DNA of 11,014 nt from Bacillota bacterium (GCA_023416895.1 JAEZGQ010000252.1:1-11014), one strand, 5' to 3'. Positions 4,275 to 11,014 are shown, counted from the stretch's first letter. Made by a program: numbers and translations. The notes: a model not told the origin generated them from the letters alone.

Positions 4275-6209
4275 ATGGGGCAAATTATTCGGCGAAGATT
4301 CATAACGGCTATGCTGGTACTGGTGATGATTATTAACTTCCTGCCAACGGTTGCTTTTGCCGCACCGGCAGCGCCAACGGTGACCGCCGGTGTGGAAAGC
4401 ATCACCGTAAGCGGTTTCACTGCGGGCGCAACCCTTAAGCTCTATTTTACGACCGGCACGGCTGTTGCGACCGCGGTAAATATTACCGATGCAACGTACA
4501 CTTTTGAAAATGTTGTACCAAATATCACGCAGTATTATGTAACACAGACGGTTGGAGGCGAGGAAAGCGTCAATTCCGCGTTTACCAATCCCTCGCTCAG
4601 AACACCTGTGGCTACAGCGGGTATCGGTTATATCGATGTTGGCAACGCCTATCCGGGCGCGACGATAACGCTGTACACATTAGGCGGCGCAGCGGTGTCA
4701 AGCAGTCCGACGGACAACGGCGATGGAACCTTCAGGTTTGGCGGATTGACCGCCGGAAGCTGGTATTATGTTGTGCAGAGCATTAACGGTGTGGTAAGCA
4801 CTGGGTCGGATCTTGTAATGGTATTGGCACCGACCGCGCCGACGGTGATTGCCGGGTTGGAAAGCATCACCGTAAGCGGTTTCACTGCTGGCGCGACCCT
4901 TAAGCTCTACCTTGCGACCGGAGGAACGGCTGTTGCGACCGCCATAAATATTACCGATGCAACGTACACTTTTGAAAATGTTGTACCAAATATCACGCAG
5001 TATTATGTAACACAGACGGTCGAAGGGGATGAAAGCGTCAATTCTACATTTGTCAATCCCTCGCTCAGAATACCTGTGGCTACAGCTGGTATCGGCTATA
5101 TCAATGTCGGCAACGCCTATCCGGGCGCGACGATAACGCTGTATACGTTAGACGGCACAGCAGCATCGAGCAGTCCGGTGAGCAACGGCGACGGAACCTT
5201 CCGGTTTGGCGGATTGACCGCCGGAAGCTGGTATTATGTGGGGCAGAGCATCAACGACGTGGTAAGCACCGGGTCGGATACTGTAATGGTATTGAGTGTT
5301 GCCGCACCGGCAGCACCAACGGTGACTGCCGGATTGGAAAGCATCACCGTAAGCGGGTTCACCGCTGGAGCAACCCTTAAGCTCTACCTCACGACCGGAG
5401 GAACGGCTGTTGCGACTGCGGTAAATATTACCGATGCAACGTACACCTTTGCGGATGTTGTACCAAATATCACGCAGTATTATGTAACACAGACGGTTGA
5501 AGGGGCTGAAAGTGTCAATTCTACGTTTGTCAATCCATCGCTCAGAGCACCTGTGGCCACTGCCGGTATCGGTTATATCGATGTCGGCAACGCCTATCCG
5601 GGCGCGACTATAACGCTGTATACGTTAGACGGCTCAGCAGCATCGAGCAGTCCGGCGAGCAACGGCGACGGAACCTTTAGGTTTGGTGGATTGACCGCCG
5701 GAAACTCGTATTATGTTGGACAGAGCATAAATAGCGTGGTAAGTGTTGGATCAAATATCGCCACGGTTAAAGCTGTCAAGCCTGCCGGCAATACGCCTGC
5801 GCTTGTATCGACGGGCTCGGTCAGCAATATTACCCTGCGCGGTGCGAGGTTTACCGGCAGCATCTTATCCTATGACGGCGCTTCGGTGATGGAACGAGGT
5901 TTTCTTATCAGCACCTCCGGCGAACCCGAAATGAACGGCGAAGATGTAATCGCCATTTCTGCGGGCCGAGGCAGCGGCGAATTTAGTGTTACGGTGGATT
6001 CTCTGGTTTCGGGAAAGACCTACTATGTGCGCACATATGCTATCAACGCGGCAGGCGTAGCCTACGGCACGACGATAACCTTTGTGGCCGGTTCTGTCGC
6101 GGGGGTACCCATTACCGGAAGCGGCGGTTCGCCTGCGGGCATCGTTCTGGCTGCCGTCGGTGCACTGTGCGGCGGTCTCATTCTGGCGAGAAGGAGAAAA
6201 CAGTCGTAA
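4275..6209 (+). CDS. Repeat-rich surface protein with sortase-like VPITG tail
   Basis: This is a 644-aa secreted protein, probably covalently wall-anchored. AGGAG (4262-4266) sits 8 bases before the ATG. Residues 1-29 are a signal peptide (RRR, hydrophobic core, then AFA before the cut). Residues 30-498 are three units of about 155-159 aa, each starting AP.APTV.AG.ESITVSGF. Each unit has two halves that resemble one another: 'TAG..SITVSGFTAGATLKLY...YYVTQT' and 'TAGIGYIDVGNAYPGATITLYT...YYV.QS'. This gives six beta-rich, Ig-like modules of about 78 aa. Residues about 499-610 resemble a fibronectin type III-like domain (ERGFLIS, then GEFSVTVDSLVSGKTYYVRTY). The end is VPITG (611-615), a hydrophobic span (621-638) and RRRKQS, matching the layout of an LPXTG-type signal with Val for Leu. 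Adhesion or a structural stalk role is likely from the architecture but not shown. No sortase gene is in the window. Confidence 0.85.
   Translation: MGQIIRRRFITAMLVLVMIINFLPTVAFAAPAAPTVTAGVESITVSGFTAGATLKLYFTTGTAVATAVNITDATYTFENVVPNITQYYVTQTVGGEESVNSAFTNPSLRTPVATAGIGYIDVGNAYPGATITLYTLGGAAVSSSPTDNGDGTFRFGGLTAGSWYYVVQSINGVVSTGSDLVMVLAPTAPTVIAGLESITVSGFTAGATLKLYLATGGTAVATAINITDATYTFENVVPNITQYYVTQTVEGDESVNSTFVNPSLRIPVATAGIGYINVGNAYPGATITLYTLDGTAASSSPVSNGDGTFRFGGLTAGSWYYVGQSINDVVSTGSDTVMVLSVAAPAAPTVTAGLESITVSGFTAGATLKLYLTTGGTAVATAVNITDATYTFADVVPNITQYYVTQTVEGAESVNSTFVNPSLRAPVATAGIGYIDVGNAYPGATITLYTLDGSAASSSPASNGDGTFRFGGLTAGNSYYVGQSINSVVSVGSNIATVKAVKPAGNTPALVSTGSVSNITLRGARFTGSILSYDGASVMERGFLISTSGEPEMNGEDVIAISAGRGSGEFSVTVDSLVSGKTYYVRTYAINAAGVAYGTTITFVAGSVAGVPITGSGGSPAGIVLAAVGALCGGLILARRRKQS
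4362..4826 (+). repeat. Surface-protein repeat unit 1 (465 bp)
   Basis: This first of three in-frame units begins at codon 30, directly after the predicted signal-peptide cut. It is 12 bp shorter than unit 2 because it lacks one Gly codon in 'TTG(G)TAVA' and the extra SVA codons that unit 2 has at its end. Confidence 0.85.
4827..5303 (+). repeat. Surface-protein repeat unit 2 (477 bp)
   Basis: This second unit covers residues 185-343. It is nearly identical to units 1 and 3 at DNA level, with long exact matches such as the block encoding NITDATYTF and VVPNITQYYVTQTV. Most differences are scattered single bases. Confidence 0.85.
5304..5768 (+). repeat. Surface-protein repeat unit 3
   Basis: This third unit covers residues 344 to about 498. 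It is closer to unit 2 than to unit 1 in its first half (both have the extra Gly and 'VEG.ESVNSTFVNPSLR'). It diverges at its end (VGSNIATVKAV) where it joins the Fn3-like domain. Confidence 0.8.
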
Positions 6210-6258
6210 GTCCCTAAGATCGGCCCATGTATCCCATAAATCAAACCTTTGAATTGCA

Positions 6259-6311
6259 CCCCACAGTAGTTTCAGCATGCTATGCTGAAACTACTGTGGG
6301 GTTATTCTTTT
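6259..6311 (+). terminator. Strong terminator after the surface-protein gene
   Basis: A perfect 20-bp stem (6259-6278 with 6282-6301) closes on a 3-base GCT loop and is followed by TTATTCTTTT. It begins 50 bases after the stop codon. Directly behind it lies a second perfect 9-bp inverted repeat, TTCTTTTGC (6305-6313) with GCAAAAGAA (6325-6333), which uses the T-tract as its first arm. Confidence 0.8.
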
Positions 6312-6368
6312 GCCAAAGGGAGAAGCAAAAGAAATCGCTGCAACACCCGCGTGCTCAAGCAAAGATGA

Positions 6369-6404
6369 AGGGCTTGCCTCTGCTCATCAAGGAATTCAAG
6401 CCCT
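6369..6404 (-). terminator. Possible weak terminator after the GPH transporter gene
   Basis: AGGGCTTG (6369-6376) and CAAGCCCT (6397-6404) form a perfect 8-bp stem with a 20-base loop. On the - strand it is followed by TCATCTTTGCTT, only moderately T-rich. It lies about 85 bases after the transporter's stop codon. Confidence 0.35.
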
Positions 6405-6489
6405 CACATCCGCCTAATTTAAAGATTTGCGTAGCTTTTAGGGTAAGCTCCACTTTCACCGCCGCGCTTCTTACATAAAAGATCATCAG

Positions 6490-7887
6490 CTATTCGGCTG
6501 CCATGGCGGCCTTTTGCTCGAGCATCTTCGCCGTGTCCTTTTCGATGTTCAAAAACAGTAGCACAACAGCCATCAGCGCGGCCACGGCCATGGGTACCCA
6601 GCCGAGCATGGCGTTGATGGTTTGAATGGTGCGCTGCGGCTGCTCCAAAAGGTTTGCATCGAAGCCCGAGGCGTGCATAGAAACGGCAACGAGCTGCGTG
6701 GCACCCGCCACGGCGAGCTTGCTCGCGAGGTTATCAGCCGTAGAGACCATGCTATCAAGGCGGCGGCCGTTTTTCCACTCGATGATGTCTACAATGTTGT
6801 TGCGGTTGGTGTTGAACATCACAAATGTGATGGTGACCGCTATGCCCACTGTGATCGCGTTCACATAGAGCGCACCCACGGAAAACGGGTCAAACACAAA
6901 CCAAAGCTTACCCACGATGAACAAAAGCGCGGCGGCAAGCATCGTTTTTTTGCGCCCGAGCGCCTTGTCGATGGGGGAAACAAGGAAGGAAGCGCCCACG
7001 GATGCCGCGAGGTACGCCGCCTGTATGGCGGTGGCAGCGCCGGTGCTCTTCATCACATAGGTCGCGTAGTAGGTGATGCAGGTCATAAGAAGCAGGTTAA
7101 TGACCCCGTAGCAGATGATATAGAGCGTGTTCAACACCCACGAACGGCAGGAAAGCAGCATTTTAAAAACCGTCTTAACGGAAAGCCGCTCCTCGTTTTG
7201 CGCAAGGGGTTTTACGCGCTCGCGCGTCGTGAAGTAGTGCGTAAAGCAACCTAGTATACATACCGCGCCCATCACCATTGCCGTAAGCAAAAAGCCGCGC
7301 GTGCCTGCGCCGCCGGGCGAAACGTTACCTGCCTTGTCGAGCCCGCCGAAAAGCCTAAGAAGCGGCAGGCACGCAACCGCGCCGATGCCCGCGCCCATGC
7401 AGCCGCCGAGGTTGCGGAACACGTTGATGGAGCGGCGGTCGGCATCGAGGTTGGTGGCAAGGCTACCCATGCTGTTGTAGGGGATGTTCACGTAGGTGTT
7501 GAAAAGCTCAAAAACAAGGTAAACAACGAGCGCAACAGCAAGCTGCGCCGTGCCGCTAAGCCCAAAATCCGCAAACAGAAGCACCACCGTAATGGCCCAA
7601 GGAACCGCAAACCAAAACGCGAGCGGGCGGCAGGATTCACCGTTTTTGAAGCGGTGGTTCACCGCCCAAAAGCCGATGAGCGGGTCGTTGAGCGCATCCC
7701 ACACCGTGCCGATGGTGAGGATGGTACCGGCCAAAAGCACGTCCATCTTCATGATGTTTGTGAGGAAAAACAAATAATAGAGGCTTTTGAACTGGTACAC
7801 AACGTTGCTTGCTGAGGAAAAGGCGAAAAAGCCGAGCTTTTCGCCCATGCGTACGCGGGGGATGGTGCCGGTGTTCGTGTCTTTCAT
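6490..7887 (-). CDS. GPH-family (MFS) sugar-cation symporter
   Basis: This is a 465-aa inner-membrane transporter of the glycoside-pentoside-hexuronide:cation symporter family, which imports sugars or glycosides with H+ or Na+. The family's N-terminal signature D-A-x-x-D-P-x-x-G is present as DALNDPLIG (64-72). Later family-like segments are NIPYNSMGSL, followed by INVFRNLGG. About twelve hydrophobic segments can be traced, with a charged loop (TTRERVKPLAQNEERLSV) between the two halves. The start is ATG 7887, with GGGAGG seven bases upstream. The frame stays open further upstream but there it runs through the terminator and the zur gene, so a longer protein is not credible. A promoter lies just upstream at 7931-7959. 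No glycosidase is adjacent, so the substrate is unknown. It stands alone between two terminators. Confidence 0.85.
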   Translation of the reverse strand: MKDTNTGTIPRVRMGEKLGFFAFSSASNVVYQFKSLYYLFFLTNIMKMDVLLAGTILTIGTVWDALNDPLIGFWAVNHRFKNGESCRPLAFWFAVPWAITVVLLFADFGLSGTAQLAVALVVYLVFELFNTYVNIPYNSMGSLATNLDADRRSINVFRNLGGCMGAGIGAVACLPLLRLFGGLDKAGNVSPGGAGTRGFLLTAMVMGAVCILGCFTHYFTTRERVKPLAQNEERLSVKTVFKMLLSCRSWVLNTLYIICYGVINLLLMTCITYYATYVMKSTGAATAIQAAYLAASVGASFLVSPIDKALGRKKTMLAAALLFIVGKLWFVFDPFSVGALYVNAITVGIAVTITFVMFNTNRNNIVDIIEWKNGRRLDSMVSTADNLASKLAVAGATQLVAVSMHASGFDANLLEQPQRTIQTINAMLGWVPMAVAALMAVVLLFLNIEKDTAKMLEQKAAMAAE

Positions 7888-7930
7888 AGACCTGCCTCCC
7901 TTGGTTGCGCCGCTTTGCGGAATTTTTATC

Positions 7931-7959
7931 ATTATGACATGTTCCATTTGTACACGCAA
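7931..7959 (-). promoter_or_regulatory. Promoter of the GPH transporter gene
   Basis: On the - strand TTGCGT (7954-7959) is followed after exactly 17 bases by CATAAT (7931-7936), preceded by TG at the extended -10 position (TG-T-CATAAT). The -35 starts one base after the T-run of the zinc operon's terminator, so the two transcription units are packed end to end. Confidence 0.55.
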
Positions 7960-7960
7960 C

Positions 7961-7998
7961 AAAAAAGCGCGGCGGCAAATGCTTTTGCCGCCGCGCTT
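7961..7998 (-). terminator. Terminator of the znuC-znuB-zur operon
   Basis: A perfect 15-bp GC-rich stem (7965-7979 with 7984-7998) has a 4-base loop. On the - strand it is followed by a run of six T (7966-7961). It begins 13 bases after the zur stop codon. This is a textbook intrinsic terminator. Confidence 0.9.
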
Positions 7999-8011
7999 GA
8001 AATAATTCAAC

Positions 8012-8440
8012 TTATTCTTCCGGCGCTTCATCCTGCCGGCACTTGGTGCAGTAGCCGTATACCTCCACGTTATGGCCGACGACCTGAAAGCCGTCGTCCT
8101 GCACACGGGGAGTGAACGCCTCCATGGGGCAGTTGTCCATGGGGATGATTTTATGGCAGGCCATGCAAACCGCATAATGCTTGTGGCAGAAGCGGTTTAG
8201 CTCGTAAACGGCCGTGTCGCTGTTCATCACCATGAGCTTTGTCGCGATGCCGCTTTTTACAAACTGCTCAAGCACTCGGTACACCGTGGAAAGCCAAACC
8301 GCGTTTTCGCCGCCGTCGATTTTCGAGCAGATATCCATTGCGCTCAAGGGGCCTTTTTGCGTTTCAAGCACCGCAAGTACCTGTTCGCGCGTTTTTGTTT
8401 TTTTGAGCCCCGCAGGCCAAAGGTTTTGATCTTTGCTCAT
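8012..8440 (-). CDS. zur: Fur-family metal regulator, probably Zur
   Basis: This is a 142-aa metal-dependent repressor of the Fur family. The N-terminal half (about 14-80) is the winged-helix DNA-binding domain, with LSAMDIC and AVWLSTVYRVLEQF as in family helices. The C-terminal half holds two CxxC pairs, CMAC (92-95) and CTKC (131-134), which form the usual structural zinc site. His86, His88 and His123 are candidates for the sensing site. Start ATG 8440 has AAAGGAG eight bases upstream. An in-frame extension to 8575 would overlap znuB and is rejected. The gene is last in the znuC-znuB-zur operon, 22 bases after znuB. This position, and palindromes in the shared promoter region, point to zinc sensing (Zur) with autoregulation over Fur, PerR or Mur, but the sequence alone does not prove the metal. 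Confidence 0.85.
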   Translation of the reverse strand: MSKDQNLWPAGLKKTKTREQVLAVLETQKGPLSAMDICSKIDGGENAVWLSTVYRVLEQFVKSGIATKLMVMNSDTAVYELNRFCHKHYAVCMACHKIIPMDNCPMEAFTPRVQDDGFQVVGHNVEVYGYCTKCRQDEAPEE

Positions 8441-8462
8441 GCCTCTGTCTCCTTTATAAGCG

Positions 8463-9284
8463 TTATGCGGGAAGTTTTTTGCGTGCCCCGCATACCGAAA
8501 CAAGCTTCTTTCCCACGAGCACAAGCACCAATACAAAAACCGAAACGAGCGCCGTGAACCCGCCCGGCGCAACATCCAAATAGTAAGAAAGGAAAAGCCC
8601 CAACATAATGTCCGTTACGCTGAACAAAACCGAGTAGAGAAGCGTCGCCTTAAAGCCCTTTTCAAGCTGCAACGCCGTGGCAACCGGCAGCGCAATCATA
8701 GAGCTTAAAACGAGTACGCCTACAATGCGGATGGAAGCGGAAATGGCGGATGCCACAAGTATTGAAAACACATAGTTGATAAGCTTTACCTTAACATGAG
8801 CGACCTTTGCGGTATCCTCATCGTAGGTGATGAAGATGAGTTGATGATAAAGGAAAATGAGCGTCAGCACAGAAAGGATGCTCAGCCCTAAAATAAGAAG
8901 CATATCGAACTTCGTCACCGTTAAAATGCTGCCGAACAGGAACGAATCCGCATTTGCGCCGAGCTTGCCGGCGCTTATTATGGTGATAGCAACGCCGACG
9001 CTTAAAGAAAGCACGATCGTTAAAATAAGGTCGGCGTACTTTTTGAAGGAACTTCGGAGAAACTCGATGAGCGCACCGCTGGCTGAGGTAAAAACAAACG
9101 CGCCGAGCACGGGGTTTACGTTGCACGCAAGGCCGATGGTTACGCCTGCGAGCGACGCGTGCGCCAAGGTGTCGCCAATCATGGAGTGGCGGCGAAGCAC
9201 CAGAAAAATGCCGATGCACGGACATAAAATGGAGATGCACAGCGAAACGAACAGCGCGTTTTGCATGAAGCCGTAGTTTAACAT
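8463..9284 (-). CDS. znuB: Zinc ABC transporter permease
   Basis: This is a 273-aa integral membrane subunit of a metal ABC-3 family importer that forms the channel for ions delivered by ZnuA. It has about eight hydrophobic segments. The near-N-terminal segment RRHSMIGDTLAHASLAGVTIG is the family's conserved ATPase-facing and channel region. 'SIRIVGVLVLSSMIALPVATAL' is the other typical conserved block. ATG 9284 has AGGGAG nine bases upstream. It follows znuC by 39 bases and precedes zur by 22, all on one strand. The same permease family also serves manganese and iron, so zinc specificity comes from ZnuA and the regulator. Confidence 0.9.
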   Translation of the reverse strand: MLNYGFMQNALFVSLCISILCPCIGIFLVLRRHSMIGDTLAHASLAGVTIGLACNVNPVLGAFVFTSASGALIEFLRSSFKKYADLILTIVLSLSVGVAITIISAGKLGANADSFLFGSILTVTKFDMLLILGLSILSVLTLIFLYHQLIFITYDEDTAKVAHVKVKLINYVFSILVASAISASIRIVGVLVLSSMIALPVATALQLEKGFKATLLYSVLFSVTDIMLGLFLSYYLDVAPGGFTALVSVFVLVLVLVGKKLVSVCGARKKLPA

Positions 9285-9305
9285 GGTATCGTTCTCCCTA
9301 TATTC

Positions 9306-9335
9306 ATGGAAGGTACTCTTGTTTTATGGAAGGTA
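9306..9335 (-). repeat. Short direct repeat at the 3' end of znuC
   Basis: ATGGAAGGTA occurs at 9306-9315 and again at 9326-9335, exactly 20 bases apart. On the - strand both copies encode a Tyr-Leu-Pro-stop type ending, the first as the real znuC end and the second in another frame in the spacer. Confidence 0.6.
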
Positions 9336-9974
9336 TTCCTTCGCGTAGCGCTCCGGCGAGCAAAAATGACCCCTGCCGCCGGAAATGTGGTAAATGGAAG
9401 TGGAGTTTTTGACCGCCGCGTCAAGGTTGTGCTCCACCGAAACAACGGTGATGCCATGCGTCGCGTTAAGCCTTTTTAAAAAAGTGTAAATTTCACGTTG
9501 GCTTTCCACGTCGACGCCCGAGGAAGGCTCGTCGAGAATCAAAAGATCGGGTTCGCCCATGAGCGCGCGCGCAATGATTACCTTTTGGTACTGCCCACCC
9601 GAAAGGTTGCCCACAAGCGAGCTTGAAAAGCTCTCCATGCCCACTTGCGCAAGGCTTTCCATGGCAACGCGCTTGTCCTTTATTTTTAGAAGCCTGCCGT
9701 AGGAAACAAGCATTTCTTGCACCGTAATGGGGAAGCCCGCCGCGATTGCGTCTTTTTTTTGAGGCACATAACCCACGCGGCTTGCATGGCACACGATTTC
9801 ACCCGAAGTGGGCTTTAAAAACTTGAGGGCAAGCCGTATAAGCGTGCTTTTGCCGCTTCCGTTGTCGCCTACAACGGAAACATACTCGCCGTTTTTGATG
9901 TGCATGTCGAGGTTTTCAAGCACATACGGCGACAGCCCCGTATAGGAAAAATAAAGCTTTTGCGCCTGAATCAA
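9324..9974 (-). CDS. znuC: Zinc ABC transporter ATP-binding protein
   Basis: This is a 216-aa ATPase subunit that powers metal import through ZnuB. All motifs are intact: Walker A GDNGSGKST (36-44), Q-loop Gln72 in YVPQKKD, signature LSGGQ (124-128), Walker B LLILDEP (144-150) and switch His182 in VEHN. The start is TTG 9974, with AAAGGAG eight bases upstream and no in-frame ATG near it. It is the first gene of the operon and is transcribed from the promoter at 10007-10035. It has a short C-terminus typical of Gram-positive ZnuC/AdcC proteins. The last codons (Glu-Tyr-Leu-Pro-stop) are echoed in the following spacer. Confidence 0.9.
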   Translation of the reverse strand: MIQAQKLYFSYTGLSPYVLENLDMHIKNGEYVSVVGDNGSGKSTLIRLALKFLKPTSGEIVCHASRVGYVPQKKDAIAAGFPITVQEMLVSYGRLLKIKDKRVAMESLAQVGMESFSSSLVGNLSGGQYQKVIIARALMGEPDLLILDEPSSGVDVESQREIYTFLKRLNATHGITVVSVEHNLDAAVKNSTSIYHISGGRGHFCSPERYAKEYLP

Positions 9975-10006
9975 GGCAGGTTCTCCTTTGGTAAAATTGC
10001 CTACTT

Positions 10007-10035
10007 ATTATAGCGCGGAATCGGAGCAAATGCAA
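10007..10035 (-). promoter_or_regulatory. Promoter of the znuC-znuB-zur operon
   Basis: On the - strand a perfect TATAAT (10007-10012) is preceded after 17 bases by TTGCAT (10030-10035). The -35 overlaps the first palindrome at 10031-10051, so a bound repressor would block RNA polymerase. Confidence 0.65.
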
Positions 10036-10051
10036 ATGCGATTCATTTGCA
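10031..10051. promoter_or_regulatory. Zur-box candidate 1
   Basis: A perfect palindrome of 8-5-8 design, TGCAAATG, then CGATT, then CATTTGCA. It overlaps the -35 of znuC and lies one base before the -35 of znuA. It is therefore placed to repress both divergent units. Assignment to the Fur-family protein encoded at 8012-8440 is by position. Confidence 0.65.
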
Positions 10052-10052
10052 C

Positions 10053-10081
10053 TTGACAACGCATCGGAGGGAGGTTATGAT
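10053..10081 (+). promoter_or_regulatory. Promoter of znuA
   Basis: A perfect TTGACA (10053-10058) is followed after exactly 17 bases by TATGAT (10076-10081). The expected start point is near 10088. This is a near-consensus promoter, which fits a gene held off by a repressor. Confidence 0.75.
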
Positions 10082-10090
10082 TGGTTCTAG

Positions 10091-10111
10091 TGCAAATGCG
10101 TACCATTCGCA
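10091..10111. promoter_or_regulatory. Zur-box candidate 2
   Basis: This has the same 8-5-8 design as box 1 with one change: TGCAAATG, CGTAC, CATTCGCA. It begins exactly 60 bases after box 1, a few bases after the expected znuA start point and five bases before the ribosome binding site. Confidence 0.6.
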
Positions 10112-10127
10112 ACAACGGGAGGCTAAC

Positions 10128-11014
10128 ATGTTCAAAAAGATAACGGCAATGTGCTTGGCGGGGCTTCTTACAGCGCTTTTGGCCTCATGCGGCACAACGC
10201 CAAACGGCAGCGCCGAGGAAGGCAAGCTTACCGTAATTGTCAGTTTCAATGCCATGTATGAGTTTGCTTCTGCCGTAGGACAGGATAAAGTAAGCGTTCG
10301 CACAATGGTGCCCGATGGCATGGAGGCGCACGATTTTGAGCCAAAAGCGCAGGACATTGCGGCCTTAAGCACGGCCGCAGTATTTGTGTACAGCGGGCTT
10401 GGGATGGAGCCTTGGGCGGAGGATGCCATTTCTTCCGCAGCCAATAAAAACCTCATTGTCGTACAAGCTTCCGAGGGTGTAGAGGCCATTGAAATTTCCG
10501 AGGAACATCGCGACGAGACGGAAAGCGACACGGAGACCGAAGCGCACGCGCACGGTGATTACGACCCGCATACATGGCTTAGCCTTAAAGCTGCGCAGAT
10601 TGAGGTGGAAAACATCAAAAACGCGCTTGTGAAGGTCGATCCGGAAGATGCGGCATTCTATGAAAAAAACGCAGTGGATTACATTGCTAAGCTTGAAGCG
10701 CTTTATGAAACCTACGCCGAAAAAATGAACGGGCTCAGTGAGAAAAACTTTGTAACGGGTCATGCGGCGTTTGCGTACTTGTGCCGCGATTTTGGCCTCG
10801 TGCAAACGAGCGTTGCAGATGTGTTTGCCGAGGGCGAGCCGAGTGCGCGCCAGCTTGGCGAACTTGTGGAATTTTGCAAGGCAAACAGCATTGCAACCAT
10901 TTTTGCCGAAGCGCTTGCGAGCCCCGAGGTATCAAAAACCCTTGCCGATGAAGTGGGGGCGCAGGTGAAAGCCATTTATACCATGGAAAATGCGGAGGGC
11001 GGCCTTACCTACCT
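10128..11014 (+). CDS. znuA: Zinc-binding lipoprotein of the ABC importer (3' end outside)
   Basis: This is a cluster A-I metal-binding protein of the ZnuA/AdcA type, tethered to the outer face of the membrane. It passes zinc to ZnuB. The first 295 residues are present and the gene runs off the window. GGGAGG (10117-10122) is five bases before the ATG. The signal peptide ends in lipobox L-A-S-C, lipidated Cys21. Three metal-ligand histidines can be seen: His68 in MEAHDFEP, His148 in YDPHTW and His212 in VTGHAAF. The third position being His rather than Glu favours zinc over the manganese group (PsaA-like). The acidic His-containing loop 125-143 (EEHRDETESDTETEAHAHG) is a mark of zinc members, though short. 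The fourth ligand, an acidic residue near the C-terminus, may be Glu287 or lie outside. It is divergent from znuC-znuB-zur. Confidence 0.9.
   Translation, partial: MFKKITAMCLAGLLTALLASCGTTPNGSAEEGKLTVIVSFNAMYEFASAVGQDKVSVRTMVPDGMEAHDFEPKAQDIAALSTAAVFVYSGLGMEPWAEDAISSAANKNLIVVQASEGVEAIEISEEHRDETESDTETEAHAHGDYDPHTWLSLKAAQIEVENIKNALVKVDPEDAAFYEKNAVDYIAKLEALYETYAEKMNGLSEKNFVTGHAAFAYLCRDFGLVQTSVADVFAEGEPSARQLGELVEFCKANSIATIFAEALASPEVSKTLADEVGAQVKAIYTMENAEGGLTY

Noticed and set aside
4362..5768. Repeats as a CRISPR array
   Set aside because: The units are 465-477 bp, contiguous, in frame and coding, with no short repeat-spacer pattern.
6622..7254. 210-codon + strand frame opposite the GPH transporter
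   Set aside because: It is long but fully antisense to a recognised membrane protein, rich in His/Arg/Gly as expected of a shadow frame, and lacks a binding site.
7888..8175. N-terminal extension of the GPH transporter
   Set aside because: It runs through a strong terminator and into the zur gene in another frame. ATG 7887 has an excellent binding site and fits the family length.
8012..8440. Reading the regulator as Fur or PerR instead of Zur
   Set aside because: The domain alone would allow it, but it sits in the same operon as znuC and znuB, opposite a binding protein with three histidine ligands. Zinc is the simpler reading.
8441..8575. N-terminal extension of the Fur-family protein
   Set aside because: It overlaps the end of znuB, and ATG 8440 with AAAGGAG gives the normal family length.
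10043..10531. 162-codon - strand frame opposite znuA
   Set aside because: It is antisense to the znuA signal peptide and metal-binding region and crosses the promoter.

Overview
The window looks like part of a Clostridia-type Firmicutes chromosome. The basis is strong GGAGG-type ribosome binding sites, TTG starts, two lipoproteins, a surface protein with a sortase-like VPITG tail, a GPH-family transporter and small proteins of a clostridial type. This placement is inferred from gene style, not from a marker gene. I see no phage, transposase, CRISPR, rRNA or tRNA.

Layout. (1) 1-291, + strand: C-terminal end of a class I SAM-dependent methyltransferase, cut by the window edge. (2) 606-1463, +: lipoprotein with a DUF3298/RsiV-like C-terminal domain, starting at a TTG. 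(3) 1548-2192, - strand: a compact small-protein cluster. It holds two related proteins of 55 and 70 aa, then a 23-residue peptide that is almost entirely Arg and Cys, and ends in a hairpin terminator. The 55-aa and 23-aa genes are very short and were recognised from ribosome binding sites and similarity. (4) 2411-4036, -: ABC-F ATPase with one intact and one degenerate composite ATP site. (5) 4275-6209, +: secreted, probably wall-anchored protein built from three nearly identical units of about 157 aa, followed by an Fn3-like domain and the VPITG sorting signal. It ends at a perfect 20-bp terminator stem. (6) 6490-7887, -: GPH/MFS sugar-cation symporter with its own promoter. (7) 8012-11014: a zinc-uptake locus. 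znuC, znuB and zur form one - strand operon that ends in a strong terminator, and znuA is divergent on the + strand and runs off the window.

The zinc locus forms one circuit. ZnuA captures zinc at the cell surface, ZnuB and ZnuC import it, and a Fur-family protein (probably Zur) would shut both transcripts off. The 153-bp znuC-znuA gap holds two consensus-like divergent promoters and two copies of a TGCAAATG-N5-CATTTGCA palindrome exactly 60 bp apart. One copy lies between the promoters and overlaps the -35 of znuC, and the other lies just after the expected znuA start point.

The least explained part is the small-protein cluster. The Arg/Cys peptide has a good ribosome binding site, promoter and terminator, its cysteines are spaced like a heptad, and a 10-bp inverted repeat could hide its start codon only in transcripts that read through from upstream.
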